Of a DNA stretch of 44,114 nt, positions 30,788 to 39,644 are shown piece by piece. The stretch is from SAR86 cluster bacterium (GTDB taxonomy: Bacteria > Pseudomonadota > Gammaproteobacteria > Magnimaribacterales > D2472): NCBI GenBank assembly GCA_018607365.1, contig JABBBT010000058.1:1-44114 (forward strand). Reading direction: 5' to 3'. Positions within the stretch are counted from its first letter, which is position 1. Each line of letters starts with the position of its first letter. Made by a program: the position numbers and the translations under genes. The notes beneath the pieces were generated by a model that searched no databases, had not been told where the DNA came from, and saw only the letters and a list, made by a program, of their open reading frames with translations.

Positions 30788-32776
30788 ATGAAAATTTTTT
30801 ACTATGACATAGCTGTTTCATTGCCTCTAAGGCAATGCTTTACTTATAGTTCTGAGCTTAAAATTACAAAAGGAACCCGCGTGTCAGTTCCTTTTGGTAA
30901 AAGGAAGATTGTAGGAGTAGTTATAAGAAATATTCAAAAGCCAGATTTCCTAAAAAAAGCGGGAGCTATAAAAAAAATTATCGCTGTACTTGATGAATAT
31001 CCTTTGTTCGACAAGCCAATTTTTGATTCTATATTGTGGTCTTCTGATTACTATCATCATCCTATTGGTGAGGTTTTTAATACCTTTGTACCCACCGAAT
31101 TAAGAAAAATTAATAATAAAAAAATTGAAGCATTAAGAGAATTTTCTGAATATTCAGTAAATGAAGATGATAAGAAATTCGATTTAACCAAGGATCAAGA
31201 AAAAGCAGTCAAGGCGCTTTCTAAATCTAAAGGGTTTTCACCCACTTTATTATATGGAGTTACAGGGTCTGGAAAAACAGAAGTTTACTTAAGAGTTGCA
31301 GAAACTTTTATTAAAAATAATAAATCAGTACTAGTTTTAGTTCCCGAAATAAATTTAACCCCCCAATTGCTCTCCCGATTTGAGAATAGATTTAATGGTG
31401 AAATTGGTATATATCATTCTAAGCAAACAGCAGCTAAGAGATTAAAGACTTGGCTAAAAGCTAAATTTGGTTCTATAAAAATAATAGTAGGAACTCGATC
31501 TTCGGCTTTAGTGCCTTTAGATAACATTGGTTTAATAATTATTGATGAAGAGCACGACCAATCATTTAGGCAGTCAGAAGGGTTTAAATTCTCTGCTAGA
31601 GACTTAAGTATAAAAAGGGCACAGCTTGCAAATATTCCAATTATTTTGGGGTCAGCAACCCCTTCACTGCAAACTTTAAAACTTGTAAAAGAAAATAAAT
31701 TTACAAGAGTTGATATTCCTAATCGAGTTGACGGAAACAAGCCTCCTAAATTAATAGTCTTAGATATCAATAACAGCCCTTTAATAGGTGGAGTTGCTAG
31801 AGAGACAATTGAAGCAATGCAATCAACCATAGACAGAGGAGAACAGGTTCTAGTTTTTATTAATAGACGAGGATTCGCTCCACTCTATCAGTGTGGTAGT
31901 TGCGGGTGGGTAGCAGATTGCAAATCTTGTGATACAAATTTAGTCTTCCACCAGGCAAGAAATAGATTAATTTGTCATAGGTGTGAATCTGCCTACTCTG
32001 TTAATTCGTCTTGTCCGGCATGTAAGTCTAATGACTTTAATATGCATGGAGCTGGAACAGAGAGAGTTGAAGAAGTTCTTAAAAGCAACTTTGTAAAGAC
32101 TCCAATAATTAGAGTTGATCATGACTCAACAAAAAAAGTGGGAGCAATGGAGGCTATAGTTAAAAAAATTCATTCCTCAGACGCAGCAATTTTAGTTGGA
32201 ACTCAAATGCTTGCAAAAGGACATGATTTTCCGAAAGTCACCTTAAGCGTTATTTTAAATGCTGATAATGGCCTTATAAGCCCAGAAATTAATGCATTAG
32301 AGAAAATATCTCAATTGCTTATTCAAGTCTCAGGAAGAGCAGGAAGAAATAATAATCTTGCAAAAGTTATTATTCAAACAAGATATCCCGATGATATAAA
32401 TCTTAATAAAATTAAGACAGGAGATTATATGAAATTTGCTTCACAATGTCTCAGTACCAATGAGCAAATGAACTTACCTCCATTTACTACTTTATGTCTG
32501 CTTAGGTGCTCATCACCAACTCAGAGGAGTAATGTGGATTTCCTAGAGAAAGCTGTTTTAATTTTATCCAATAGGACTGACATAAATGTTATTGGCCCCT
32601 TGCCTTCATTAGTTTCGAAGTCGAAAGGAAATTATAGGCACCAAGTCTATATCCATGCACCAAAGAAAACTTTTTTAAATAAGGTATTAAAGTTTTTAAC
32701 AACAGAGTTTGAAAAATGGCCGGAATCTAATAAGGTTAAGTGGTCTTTCGACATTGATCCAATAGACTTAAGCTAA
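30788..32776 (+). CDS. priA: primosomal protein N' (replication restart helicase PriA)
   Basis: 3'-to-5' helicase that rebuilds the replisome at stalled forks. The 662 residues show the N-terminal 3'BD fold (MKIFYYDIAVSLPL), Walker A GVTGSGKT (157-164), the DEEH box (253-256), motif III GSATPS, and an eight-cysteine zinc module (C369, C372, C378, C381, C396, C399, C409, C412). An in-frame TTG extension to 30743 adds 15 residues without similarity and is rejected. The stop interlocks with the convergent amidase stop (CTAA). Confidence 0.96.
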   Translation: MKIFYYDIAVSLPLRQCFTYSSELKITKGTRVSVPFGKRKIVGVVIRNIQKPDFLKKAGAIKKIIAVLDEYPLFDKPIFDSILWSSDYYHHPIGEVFNTFVPTELRKINNKKIEALREFSEYSVNEDDKKFDLTKDQEKAVKALSKSKGFSPTLLYGVTGSGKTEVYLRVAETFIKNNKSVLVLVPEINLTPQLLSRFENRFNGEIGIYHSKQTAAKRLKTWLKAKFGSIKIIVGTRSSALVPLDNIGLIIIDEEHDQSFRQSEGFKFSARDLSIKRAQLANIPIILGSATPSLQTLKLVKENKFTRVDIPNRVDGNKPPKLIVLDINNSPLIGGVARETIEAMQSTIDRGEQVLVFINRRGFAPLYQCGSCGWVADCKSCDTNLVFHQARNRLICHRCESAYSVNSSCPACKSNDFNMHGAGTERVEEVLKSNFVKTPIIRVDHDSTKKVGAMEAIVKKIHSSDAAILVGTQMLAKGHDFPKVTLSVILNADNGLISPEINALEKISQLLIQVSGRAGRNNNLAKVIIQTRYPDDINLNKIKTGDYMKFASQCLSTNEQMNLPPFTTLCLLRCSSPTQRSNVDFLEKAVLILSNRTDINVIGPLPSLVSKSKGNYRHQVYIHAPKKTFLNKVLKFLTTEFEKWPESNKVKWSFDIDPIDLS

Positions 32777-34023
32777 ATATTAATCTTAATTAATTGTCCT
32801 GGATATATTGGCTTATTGTTTAGTTTATTCTCTGTATTAATTTCTTCTACAGTCACTCCAAATCTTATCGCTATTTCTGATAAGACATCCCCTTTTTGTA
32901 TTTTGTAAGTCACATAGCCTGGATCAATACTCATAAAGGTATTTGCTTTAGGTTTGTCTTTAAAATAGTTATGTATTCCTAGGAAAACAGATCTTGCAAT
33001 CATTCTTCTCCCTGGCTTGCCCTTTAATCTTTGTGCGTCTTCAGGGTTGGTTATAAACCCTGACTCAACCAATACAGAAGGTATATCAATAGACTTAAGA
33101 ACTCTGAAATCTGCGTACTCAACATTCTTTTTATGAATTTTTGTAAAAGGGTCTCTTTTAAGTTGATCCAATATCTTAGTTCCTAAAATTTTACTTTCAG
33201 AAATTTTTTTCTTATACATTTCTGGATAGGTTTGTCTTGCCGCATCCTCATCAAAATCAACTGGCTTTAGATTTTTTATATCAGCCTGTATTCTCTGCCT
33301 TTGTTTTTTAGATAAGTTTCTAGCAACAGTACTTGAAGCTTCATCTGACCATATAAAAACAGAAGCACCCTTTACAGAAGATAATCTAAACCCATCAGCA
33401 TGGATTGAAACAAAAATATCTGCTCCATATTTCCTAGCATCCAGGTATCTATTATTTAAATCTAATGTCTCATCTCCATCTCTAATCATCACCGGTCTGT
33501 AACCATAAGTATCTCTTAAGGTTCTTTCTAACTCCTTCGCAATAAGTAACGTCACATCTTTTTCTAAAATATTATTTGGGCCAACCGCACCAGGATATTT
33601 ACCACCGTGACCCGCATCTATAGCAACAACAATATCTCTAATACTTTTATTGAGGTTTTTATTTCTTTTCACCTTAAGCTCTAATTTTATATTTTCTGTA
33701 TTTATAGTCTGAGTTGGGTTTTGCCAATGGACTGATTCATATAAATCAACAACGATTCTAGTAAGACTTCCATCCTGAGATGCTCTTACTTTTTTGATTG
33801 GATAGTTGTATGGAACATTTATCTCGGTCGGAAGGCTCGATTGATTAACTTCCATGACAATTCTAGAGGGATCTTCTAAAGAATAAGACCTTACCAATGA
33901 AACTTTATCTACATTAAAGTTAATACTAATTTCATTGTTACCCATGTCTTGTATTTCATCGAAGAAAACATCATTTCCGCTGATAAATAAAGATAGAAAA
34001 CCAAGGATTGCCAATCTATTCAT
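32773..34023 (-). CDS. N-acetylmuramoyl-L-alanine amidase with AMIN and LysM domains (AmiB/AmiC type)
   Basis: Periplasmic zinc amidase that splits septal peptidoglycan at division. The 416 residues have a short hydrophobic N-terminus (probable signal), an AMIN targeting domain (about 25-115), an Amidase_3 domain (about 128-345) with zinc ligands in DAGHGG (H139), the EKD Glu, and SIHADG, and catalytic Glu in VESGF. A C-terminal LysM (about 370-415, YKIQKGDVLSEIAIRFGV) follows. It overlaps tsaE by 8 nt (ATGAATAG). The tsaE-ami order is conserved, and AmiB is its usual name there. Confidence 0.93.
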   Translation of the reverse strand: MNRLAILGFLSLFISGNDVFFDEIQDMGNNEISINFNVDKVSLVRSYSLEDPSRIVMEVNQSSLPTEINVPYNYPIKKVRASQDGSLTRIVVDLYESVHWQNPTQTINTENIKLELKVKRNKNLNKSIRDIVVAIDAGHGGKYPGAVGPNNILEKDVTLLIAKELERTLRDTYGYRPVMIRDGDETLDLNNRYLDARKYGADIFVSIHADGFRLSSVKGASVFIWSDEASSTVARNLSKKQRQRIQADIKNLKPVDFDEDAARQTYPEMYKKKISESKILGTKILDQLKRDPFTKIHKKNVEYADFRVLKSIDIPSVLVESGFITNPEDAQRLKGKPGRRMIARSVFLGIHNYFKDKPKANTFMSIDPGYVTYKIQKGDVLSEIAIRFGVTVEEINTENKLNNKPIYPGQLIKINI

Positions 34024-34477
34024 AAGCTTTTAACCATTCTTTAAAGTCATTATCGCCCGAAATTAAAGAAACCTCTCTTCCCTCAGGAAGATGGCTGAAA
34101 ACTATTTTTAGGTCAAAACTTCTTTCATGTTGAAGCCTTTCAGGCCACTCAATTAGCACTACTTTCTTAGAGTTTATTTTTCTACTTAGATCAAATATAT
34201 CAATATCTTCTGCTTCGTTAGTTCTATAAAGATCAATATGCAAAAACATTAAATTATTAAAATCATATTCCTCGCAGAGAGTATAAGTTGGACTTTTTAC
34301 AAGGTCCTTCCATCCACAATTTTTTATAATAGATCTAGATATAAAAGTTTTGCCTGCTCCTAAGTCACCCTCAAGATGTATTTCAATTTCTTGCGAAGAA
34401 GATTTAAGTATCTCCATAGCTATCTTTGACCCTAGTTGGTTTGTAGCCTCGTCATTTATAAGAGTAAGTTTTTTCAT
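34016..34477 (-). CDS. tsaE: tRNA threonylcarbamoyladenosine biosynthesis ATPase TsaE
   Basis: ATPase needed with TsaB and TsaD for t6A37 on tRNAs reading ANN codons. The 153 residues contain Walker A GDLGAGKT (37-44), SPTYTLCEEYDF and LIEWPERL, all family marks. Its ATG overlaps the nnrD stop by 4 nt and its own stop overlaps the amidase start by 8 nt, so the three genes are translationally coupled. Confidence 0.96.
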   Translation of the reverse strand: MKKLTLINDEATNQLGSKIAMEILKSSSQEIEIHLEGDLGAGKTFISRSIIKNCGWKDLVKSPTYTLCEEYDFNNLMFLHIDLYRTNEAEDIDIFDLSRKINSKKVVLIEWPERLQHERSFDLKIVFSHLPEGREVSLISGDNDFKEWLKAYE

Positions 34478-35331
34478 TGATTTAGTAATTGTCTTATTAT
34501 AGGTATTAAACTTGAGGCATTTAAGCCTATTTCACCAATTTCTTCCTTAAATTTTAAACCTGCCTCCGAATGAACTGCAACAGCAATAAGGCTCGCATTT
34601 CTTATATCAAGACTTTGGGCAAGAAGAGCAGTCAAAACACCAGCCAGAACGTCACCAGTACCTCCTGTAGCAAGTTCAGGTCCGCCGCACGAGCTTATAA
34701 AAGACTTGTTATTTTTTGAGTCAAAGACCACTGTTCCCATTCCTTTTAATATGACAATAGAAGCCCCATAAGTGTCTGCAATTTGCTTGGCAGCAGAAAG
34801 TCTATCTCTTTGAACTTCTTCAATAGATATATTTAGTAATATAGCAGCCTCTCCTGGATGGGGCGTCATCAAGATTGTTTTATTGGATTTTTTGATTAAA
34901 GATTTTGATGATGCCGCGATGTGTAAAGCACCTGCATCTAATATAATTTTTGAATTATTTGCAGACTTTAATATTTTATCCAATATAGTTTTTGCAAAAG
35001 CAGTATTAGCAATTCCTGGTCCATACAATATAACGTTATGATCTTTAATTTTTAAATCTATATTGACCCCTTCAACCATATCAACACCAGTTATCATTAC
35101 TTCAGGATTTCTTAATAAAGATGAGCTTACATTAGACGTGTCTGTGACGAGAGTTACTAGTCCAGAGCCACAAAATAAACTTGCCTCAGATGCAAGTATT
35201 CCCGCGCCACCCATGCCTGGGGAGCCAGCGCATATCAAAACTTTTCCAAAATTACCTTTATGGCTATCCTTTGCTCTATTGGGCAGAAGATTTTTTAATT
35301 CTTGAAAGGTAAAACTTTGCAATATAGACAT
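34474..35331 (-). CDS. nnrD: ADP-dependent NAD(P)H-hydrate dehydratase
   Basis: Repairs damaged NAD(P)H hydrates. The 285 residues match only the C-terminal (YjeF_C, ribokinase-like) half of the E. coli Nnr protein: AGSPGMGGAGILA near residue 32, PHPGEAAILL, and the GGTGDVLAGVL motif with catalytic Asp. The N-terminal epimerase (NnrE) half, fused in E. coli, is not present next to it. Upstream of tsaE as usual. Confidence 0.94.
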   Translation of the reverse strand: MSILQSFTFQELKNLLPNRAKDSHKGNFGKVLICAGSPGMGGAGILASEASLFCGSGLVTLVTDTSNVSSSLLRNPEVMITGVDMVEGVNIDLKIKDHNVILYGPGIANTAFAKTILDKILKSANNSKIILDAGALHIAASSKSLIKKSNKTILMTPHPGEAAILLNISIEEVQRDRLSAAKQIADTYGASIVILKGMGTVVFDSKNNKSFISSCGGPELATGGTGDVLAGVLTALLAQSLDIRNASLIAVAVHSEAGLKFKEEIGEIGLNASSLIPIIRQLLNQ

Positions 35332-35369
35332 GAAATCACTTAAGCTAAATTATGTTGAATGCTAAAAAT

Positions 35370-36737
35370 TCATTCTTCAGAGAAATAGCCAATCCTATCG
35401 GAATGGAATGATCCCATAAAAATTTTTTCGTCATGAGGCACTGCAATAGTGGGTAAACCAAAAACTGTTCTAGAAAATGAAAACTTATCTTCTCTCTTGA
35501 GGGTTTTTTGATTAAGTTTATGAATGGAGAAAGGTAGAGAACAATTTGTTTTTTCTGCACAATCACCAAAATCATTAGCCTGTAAATCTAAAGAAGTTAA
35601 CCAAACCGAACCGCCTTTTAAAAAGATATTATCTGGACTCTGAATAAAATAACTACCTGTTTTAGTATTTTGATTAATATCATAAACAGATAAATTGTCA
35701 CCTTGATTATAATTAACATAAAGAAGTCCAGAGCTCTCATCTAGCAAAATTCCATTAGGCCCACTTCCATCTGTTCCATCAACTTTGTTAAAAGTATTGT
35801 CACTCCAAAGTACTACATGCCCTGAAATACTTTTAAATAATGAATTCATTAACCATTCTTCCATGCTGATATCTCTTTTATACATATGAGATGCATAAAA
35901 ACTTCCATCTTTTTTAAGGGCTACATCATTGAAATAATAATGGTCAGGGACCCTAATACAGCCCCGCCAGATCATATCCCATGAAGATTCAGTTTTTATA
36001 ATTTCAAACATTTCAATCGACTCAAATGGAGAATGATTAATTACAGCTAGTTGATAGAAGCCTTCATCATTTTCAACAAGATCTATTCCGTGGGGATTGA
36101 ATATGTCTAGCTCGCTTCTTATGCATGAAGCGTCACCCCAAGAGTTTTCTTCAAAAGTAATTTTTGGTACCTTCTTTTCATAGGTATTTAAATCCATTAA
36201 GGCAAAGTAACCAGGAGTATGTTCTGCATATGGACCGATTCCTCCAAATTCAGAAATAAAGAAGAATTTATTATCAGGCGTAATCACAATATCTTCTGGG
36301 TTTGAGAAACCACAAATAACCTTTATATGGTCATCGGATTCACACTTACTAATATCCTTTTGGGGCCCTATATAGTCAGTAGATACGACAGTTACAGAAA
36401 TAAATAAATAAAGAATAGAAACTGGGACGGCAATCTTATAATAGTGCTTTATAAAAATTTCTAAAATCTTTGAAGCATGATTTGGAAGTGCGATCAGCCA
36501 AACCCCTTTTAAAAAAGATAGAGTCCCCATAACAACAAAAATTACTGACCATAGCCTGTCAGACCATTCCGGTTGAAGAAGACCAGTTAAAAAAAGAATT
36601 ATCCCAAAGAATAAAGCGAAATAGCCTGAGATTTTGACTTTCGATCCAACAAGATTTGAAAAGAGATATGAATAAAGGGGTTTTATAAGAACTAGCAAAC
36701 CACATGCTAAGAAAAAGAATGCTAAGTAGTAATTCAT
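35370..36737 (-). CDS. membrane-anchored beta-propeller protein, SMP-30/paraoxonase-like
   Basis: 455 residues without a name I can assign. The N-terminal ~120 residues contain four hydrophobic segments (about 5-22, 38-54, 62-83 and 100-118). The rest looks like a six-bladed propeller with repeated short blades: NPEDIVITPDNKFFFISE, NPHGIDLVENDEG, FNDVALKKDGSFYASH, GPNGILLDESSGLLYVNY and SPDNIFLKGGSVWLTS. This N-x-x-I/D pattern is seen in paraoxonases and related calcium lactonases, so a periplasmic esterase or lactonase is possible. It lies 3 bp downstream of an alpha/beta hydrolase gene, likely the same operon. Confidence 0.72.
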   Translation of the reverse strand: MNYYLAFFFLACGLLVLIKPLYSYLFSNLVGSKVKISGYFALFFGIILFLTGLLQPEWSDRLWSVIFVVMGTLSFLKGVWLIALPNHASKILEIFIKHYYKIAVPVSILYLFISVTVVSTDYIGPQKDISKCESDDHIKVICGFSNPEDIVITPDNKFFFISEFGGIGPYAEHTPGYFALMDLNTYEKKVPKITFEENSWGDASCIRSELDIFNPHGIDLVENDEGFYQLAVINHSPFESIEMFEIIKTESSWDMIWRGCIRVPDHYYFNDVALKKDGSFYASHMYKRDISMEEWLMNSLFKSISGHVVLWSDNTFNKVDGTDGSGPNGILLDESSGLLYVNYNQGDNLSVYDINQNTKTGSYFIQSPDNIFLKGGSVWLTSLDLQANDFGDCAEKTNCSLPFSIHKLNQKTLKREDKFSFSRTVFGLPTIAVPHDEKIFMGSFHSDRIGYFSEE

Positions 36738-36740
36738 AAA

Positions 36741-37634
36741 TTAGTTTTTATATAAATGCTCCTTAATAATACTAACAAGTTCTAAGGGCTTGTCCAATGG
36801 AACATGGTGAGCAGCCCCAGGAACCCCTTCAAAAGTCATAATGTCACCATATGTATTCTTAATATTGTCTAGGATACTTCCGGAGGTTAATAAACTGTCT
36901 TCACCATGGATGAACAAAGCAGGGCAGCCAAATGAAAATGTGTAACCAAATAACCTTTCAAGACTGCTAAACATTACATCATCAAATTTCCATCTCCATC
37001 CAGCCTCAATATTTTTTACTGAGTACTCAGCAATATATCTTAAATACCAATCATTCAGACAATCTTGCTTGGGCATTAATCTGAACCTTTTAATAATATC
37101 TGTCTTGTCTTGATAGTGCTTGATCATTCTGAGAGGAGAAGAGTGTTGATTCGGGTCATAGTCCGGTGGCCTTATAAATGTATCAATAATAATAATATTA
37201 TTTATTAGATCTTTTCGTTCAGATGCAACGTAACCAGCAACATGTCCGCCAAGAGAGTGCCCAACAATAAAAATATTTGAAATATTTTTTTTATCCTTTT
37301 CCTTTTCAATTACAGAGACAATACATTCTCCAAAATCTTTAATGCCATATGAATCTCTAAAAGAAGAGTCACCCATGCCAGGAAGATCTATCGCAACTAT
37401 ATTTGCGCAGTCTCTAAAGTGGGGCGCAATAGGATCCCACCATTTTTTATGAGCACCTGTTCCATGAATAAGAATTATTAAATCTTTACTTTCATCTTTG
37501 GAGTTCCAGCTAGAATAGGATATATCCCCATGTGGATTCTTGATAATCTCTGAGCTAGGCTTGTCCTCAATAGCATCTTTGAACCACTGTGGAGCATGAA
37601 TAATGTCTTGATTAAGATTGTTAGTTATTTCCAT
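36741..37634 (-). CDS. alpha/beta hydrolase
   Basis: 297-residue cytoplasmic alpha/beta-hydrolase. Seen: oxyanion-type HGTGAHKKWWDP near residue 53, nucleophile elbow GHSLGGH near 125, and the C-terminal catalytic His in GAAHHVPLDKP. The cap region is rich in aromatic and charged residues (DWYLRYIAEYS). No signal peptide. Substrate unknown. Its neighbour downstream is the membrane-anchored beta-propeller; both may act on the same class of ester. Divergent from the NUDIX gene by 32 bp. Confidence 0.88.
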   Translation of the reverse strand: MEITNNLNQDIIHAPQWFKDAIEDKPSSEIIKNPHGDISYSSWNSKDESKDLIILIHGTGAHKKWWDPIAPHFRDCANIVAIDLPGMGDSSFRDSYGIKDFGECIVSVIEKEKDKKNISNIFIVGHSLGGHVAGYVASERKDLINNIIIIDTFIRPPDYDPNQHSSPLRMIKHYQDKTDIIKRFRLMPKQDCLNDWYLRYIAEYSVKNIEAGWRWKFDDVMFSSLERLFGYTFSFGCPALFIHGEDSLLTSGSILDNIKNTYGDIMTFEGVPGAAHHVPLDKPLELVSIIKEHLYKN

Positions 37635-37666
37635 AAACAGTATTCTAAGCTATAAAAAATAAAAAT

Positions 37667-38461
37667 ATGAATAAACTTAATTTAACACCAGCAGCAACTG
37701 TTTTAGTCCTAAAGGATTCTCCTGATGGGATGGAAGTTTTGATGGTAAAAAGATCTAGCAGGCCTCCCTTCGGAGACCTTTTTGTTTTCCCGGGCGGCAA
37801 AATTGACGAAAGTGATTTCAATAATAAGATAGAAGATTTTTGTGATGGTGTGACTGATAAGGAGGCCTCCATAAACCTTGGATTAGATTCTGGGGGTCTA
37901 GCATATTGGGTTGCATGTATTAGAGAATGCTTTGAGGAGGTTGGAATTTTACTTGCTAAAAAAAAGAGTGGGGAAGATCTTGATCTAGATGGAGTCGATA
38001 AACATAAATATCAAAAATATAGAGAGATGTTGTTAAATAATGAAATTGATTTATATAATATCTGTTTAGAAGAAAATTTAATTTTAATGCCTCAACAAAT
38101 AGCCCCTTTTTCGCATTGGATAACCCCTGAAATAGAAACTAGGAGATTTGATACACGTTTTTTTATTGCCCATCTCCCAAAGCATCAGACCGGAGAACAT
38201 GATGGTAGTGAGCTCATAGACAGTGTTTGGATTTCTCCAAAAGAAGCGCTTAAAAAATCTCGTTCGGGTGAGATGCCTATGATTATGCCTACAATAAAAA
38301 ATTTGGAACAATGTGCACAATTTCATTCAGGCTCTAAGCTTTTAGAAAATCAGAGGAATCTCTCAAATGAGGATATCCCACCAATTCTCCCAAAGTTTTT
38401 TAAAGAAGATGGCGAGTGGAGAGGTCTATTGCCTGGAGATAAAGGATATGAGGATCATTAA
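37667..38461 (+). CDS. NUDIX hydrolase, NUDT19/CoA-diphosphatase-like
   Basis: 264 residues with a split Nudix box: PGGKIDE (42-48) is separated from RECFEEVG (86-93) by about 37 residues. This long insertion is typical of the NUDT19 type (mammalian NUDT19 is a CoA/acyl-CoA diphosphatase). The RExxEExG catalytic Glu residues are present. C-terminal helices follow. The gene is five bases upstream of an MBL-fold hydrolase. CoA as substrate is inference by family. Confidence 0.87.
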   Translation: MNKLNLTPAATVLVLKDSPDGMEVLMVKRSSRPPFGDLFVFPGGKIDESDFNNKIEDFCDGVTDKEASINLGLDSGGLAYWVACIRECFEEVGILLAKKKSGEDLDLDGVDKHKYQKYREMLLNNEIDLYNICLEENLILMPQQIAPFSHWITPEIETRRFDTRFFIAHLPKHQTGEHDGSELIDSVWISPKEALKKSRSGEMPMIMPTIKNLEQCAQFHSGSKLLENQRNLSNEDIPPILPKFFKEDGEWRGLLPGDKGYEDH

Positions 38462-38466
38462 ATAAT

Positions 38467-39264
38467 ATGGACTTAATTACTAAAATAACAGCTCCAAATC
38501 CTGGTGTTTTCACTGGAGGTGGGACTAATACTTATTTGATTGGCAAAGATGATATAACCCTTGTCGATCCTGGTCCAAATATATCTGAGCATCTAAATGA
38601 AATTATCAAAGCAGGGGATGGGAAAATAAAAAGAATCTTTGTTACTCATACCCATAAAGATCATTCGCCAGCTGCATTGCCTCTATCAAAAACGCTTAAT
38701 GTTCCAATGTATGGAAGGCTAGTAGATGGAGAATCCTCATGGGAAGATGAAACATTTATTCCAGATATTGTTTTAAATGATAAAGATATTATTGAGACAG
38801 ATGAATATACGTTAGAAGTAATACATACTCCTGGACATGCATCTAATCATTTATGCTTTTTAATAAAAGATACGAAATGCCTTCTAACAGGTGACCACAT
38901 TATGGATGGGTCTACGGTTGTTATTGGGCCACCAGATGGGAATATGAAAAGCTATATCAATTCATTAGAAAAGTTACTAGATTTTGATATTGATTGTTTT
39001 GCGCCTGGGCATGGAAATTATATTCACGAGCCTGAGAAAACCATTCAATCAATCATTAGACACAGACTAACAAGAGAAGGAAAAGCTCTTAGAAAGCTAG
39101 GAGAGGCAGGAATTTCATCCTTAGATGAACTAACTAAGCTTGTTTATGATGATGTGTCAGAGCTGCTCCATCCTATAGCTAAATATAGTCTAGAGGCTCA
39201 TTTGTTAAAGCTTATAGATGAAAAGAAAGTTAAATTAGATAAAGATCTATTCGAAATAGTTTAA
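38467..39264 (+). CDS. MBL-fold metallo-hydrolase, LACTB2-like
   Basis: 265 residues of the metallo-beta-lactamase fold. Metal site HTHKDH (H61, H63, D65, H66), then H124 in HTPGH, D143 in TGDH, and GHGNYIHEP further on. A C-terminal helical domain follows (HRLTREGKALRKLGEAG), as in LACTB2-like endoribonucleases and glyoxalase relatives. Five bases after the NUDIX gene, so one operon. The stop codon interlocks with that of the lipoprotein gene (TTAA). Confidence 0.88.
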   Translation: MDLITKITAPNPGVFTGGGTNTYLIGKDDITLVDPGPNISEHLNEIIKAGDGKIKRIFVTHTHKDHSPAALPLSKTLNVPMYGRLVDGESSWEDETFIPDIVLNDKDIIETDEYTLEVIHTPGHASNHLCFLIKDTKCLLTGDHIMDGSTVVIGPPDGNMKSYINSLEKLLDFDIDCFAPGHGNYIHEPEKTIQSIIRHRLTREGKALRKLGEAGISSLDELTKLVYDDVSELLHPIAKYSLEAHLLKLIDEKKVKLDKDLFEIV

Positions 39265-39644
39265 TCCTTTTTCTTTTTATATAAGACTTTCTCCTCAATA
39301 GCTTCTATATCAATATCATCAATTGAGTCTTCGTTATTATCAGGTATCTTTTTTACATCTTTTTCAATTTTAAGGTCGATAGGCGAAGTTCCAAGATCAA
39401 AAGTTAGCTCCCTTACATTTTTTGAAATAGTATCCTCAACACAGTCATCTTGATCATATGACTCACGGGTCTCTCCCTTATCATTAATGGGAAAGGGTCT
39501 TTGGGGAGGGCCCATTTGCATGCATTTAATAGTAGCAACTGGTGAGAAGTAATCATTATTAGAATATAACTTATCAAGTTCTTTTGGTGACATTGAGCAA
39601 CCAACAATTCCAAATAGAATAAATGGCGCTAAGAATTTTTTCAT
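39261..39644 (-). CDS. small predicted lipoprotein of unknown function
   Basis: 127 residues with a lipoprotein signal: short basic start, hydrophobic core and lipobox IVGC (Cys16). The mature part has two further Cys residues, a Pro-rich patch (GPPQRPFPI), and a long acidic tail ([17 protein letters not shown]) ending in KKKKD. No family recognised. The start overlaps the acs stop by 4 nt (ATGA), so it is translated after acs. Confidence 0.72.
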   Translation of the reverse strand: MKKFLAPFILFGIVGCSMSPKELDKLYSNNDYFSPVATIKCMQMGPPQRPFPINDKGETRESYDQDDCVEDTISKNVRELTFDLGTSPIDLKIEKDVKKIPDNNEDSIDDIDIEAIEEKVLYKKKKD

